NCBI GenBank assembly: GCA_028386065.3
Contig: JAKUCV010003144.1
Span: 4,306-68,305 of the forward strand
Source of the DNA: Turnera subulata
Lineage: Eukaryota; Streptophyta; Magnoliopsida; Malpighiales; Passifloraceae
Direction of reading: 5' to 3'
DNA length: 64,000 bases
Shown here in pieces: positions 62,702-64,000 of this stretch. Made by a program: the position numbers and the translations under genes. The stretch's first letter is position 1. The number at the start of each line of letters is the position of its first letter. A model generated the notes under the pieces. It saw only the letters and a list, made by a program, of their open reading frames with translations, ran no database searches and had not been told where the DNA came from.

Positions 62702-63817
62702 GTTGTGGTAGCTCACAGAAGCCAGTATGATATTATCCTATTCGTTTATTTCTGCAGATGTTACTCTTACGAAATGCGCTCCTAAGTGCCAATGTATACA
62801 TCTCTTCTCTATCTCTAGTCTTGGTGTTACAAGTAAACGACTTGTCTCCTGGCCCACACCATTTCTTGGAGACGGTATAACTTTCCACCAGTCCAGAGTG
62901 TAGTGTGATTGGGCCAAAATTGCTTTTTTCGGTATCGTGGCCCAAAAATGTATCTTGCCTTTTCCTTTTAGTGACTTTACCTGTTGCATCATCAGTCCGA
63001 GTCCAAACTGTAAGCACCCAAAATTCCAGAACGAAAGTAAGAGCATTAAAAATTACTGGGTCGGCCCGTTTACGATCTACAAAAGCTTGTACATCTTCCT
63101 TCAACTAATCCAATTGACATGACTCACATGAGCAAGAAGAATAATCTAAACATGAAGCAGAATTGAGGAATGAAGGAAAAGAGATTGAATGCTAGAAATT
63201 TGGTGGCACTCTAGGAGAATGTGGGTACATGTGATGGTGATGATGACAGCTAGTTAATAGGAATGATATATCTCGAAGGAATTGCCATTGAGGCTATTGG
63301 CAATGCATGTGGTCCTTCAACAACATGCATATAGCTAGGGTGGAGGATTGAATTCGTGAGGCTCGAGCATAGAGGCATGTAGTTGGAGATAAATATATAT
63401 GCCCCTCCAAAGCTCAAGAATCTCGTGGTATATGGAATACTTTCCCACTTCGAAAAAGAAAAAAAAAATGAATCTTAATGAATTAAAAATTTAAGTAAAC
63501 GAGGATTACAACAGAAAGCATTTTGCATGTATGTTGGGTACCACATTGATTAATTTAACGGTGATCTGCTGCGTGCAACCAGAAAAGTCTAAAAAAGTTG
63601 TGAAGCACTGATGTGAAAAAGTTTAGTTGCTAAGCGGTTAATGCACCGCATTGATTAGTAACTAGTAGTTGAATGCTTTCTAAACAGTCAAGCAGGATAA
63701 TGAAGGAAAACAGTAAAGAATTCCAAATGACATTCCAAAACATAGAGTGTGGATACTTCCAAGGAAGAATCGAAGAGGCATCATCTTGACTTCAATAGTA
63801 AATTCCCAATCCTACCA
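62702..63817. other. CbbY copy 2 3' UTR and intergenic DNA
   Basis: No gene recognised. A minus-strand 123-codon frame at 62733-63104 overlaps the expected 3' UTR and resembles no family known to me. Confidence 0.6.
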
Positions 63818-64000
63818 ATAGGTAGGTTGAAGTGGTAAATTACTTGGTTTGGTTCCGCTTAAGTTAGTTATCGAGTTCGAGTTATGTAAAAAAATCTTTA
63901 TTGCATGGGAGACTCACCTATCAAAACTAGGTACCTGACCCGTGTCGGATCCAGATTATTAGAGATAAAGCTCCGAAACGGGATAAAATTTTTTTAAAAA
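63818..64000 (+). mobile_element. Probable tRNA-derived SINE, cut by the window end
   Basis: TAGGTTGAAGTGGT near 63823 resembles RNA polymerase III box A, and GAGTTCGAGTTA near 63873 resembles box B about 40 bases further on, the usual tRNA spacing. The body continues through TGACCCGTGTCGGATCC and ends in an A/T-rich tail at the window edge. Length and order fit a plant SINE. The right end and any target duplication are outside the window. Confidence 0.5.

Noticed and set aside
62733..63104. 123-codon minus-strand frame after CbbY copy 2
   Set aside because: Falls in the expected 3' UTR, has no recognised similarity and lacks supporting splice or leader signals.
1..64000. CRISPR arrays, operons or bacterial-type promoters
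   Set aside because: The window is plant nuclear DNA; none of the repeats has array spacing and the genes are intron-rich.

Overview
This is a plant nuclear window, most likely from a woody core eudicot. The basis is many-exon genes with GT-AG introns, plant-specific gene families, AT-rich introns, and class II elements with clean target-site duplications. The species cannot be named from sequence alone.

Layout. 1-944: flank with no convincing gene. 948-7198: an apparently complete PIF/Harbinger DNA transposon with TTA target-site duplication. It carries a DDE transposase, a Myb/SANT-like partner, and an unusual third ORF (RNase H1 N-terminal/viroplasmin-like domain plus C-terminal membrane anchor). 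8532-30214 (+): a 51-exon callose synthase of the GSL8/CalS10 type; one intron holds a plastid-derived insert with the 3' end of atpI. 31140-32377 (+): small RIN4/NOI-family protein. 33397-34077: non-autonomous hAT element with perfect 8-bp TSD, just upstream of the next gene. 34398-37593 (+): five-finger CCCH zinc-finger protein. 38710-45908 (-): REF6/JMJ12-type H3K27 demethylase with four C-terminal C2H2 fingers and an expanded acidic repeat region. 48915-50315: second non-autonomous hAT-like element with perfect 8-bp TSD. 52471-56013 (-): APE1L-type AP endonuclease. 56383-59218 and 59862-62701 (+): tandem copies of a plastid CbbY-like HAD phosphatase. 63818-64000: tRNA-derived SINE-like sequence cut by the window end.

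Gene order NOI, CCCH finger, REF6, APE1L, CbbY matches (from memory) Arabidopsis At3g48450-At3g48420, so 31-63 kb looks like a conserved syntenic block. The callose synthase is not part of that Arabidopsis block. The host genes serve unrelated functions (callose deposition, immune/membrane adaptor, RNA binding, histone demethylation, DNA repair, Rubisco-inhibitor phosphatase). The novelty lies mainly in the mobile DNA and in lineage changes within REF6 and the CbbY pair.

Exon boundaries were derived by hand from reading frame, GT-AG sites and recalled family sequences, and each final model is in frame throughout. None was checked against transcripts.
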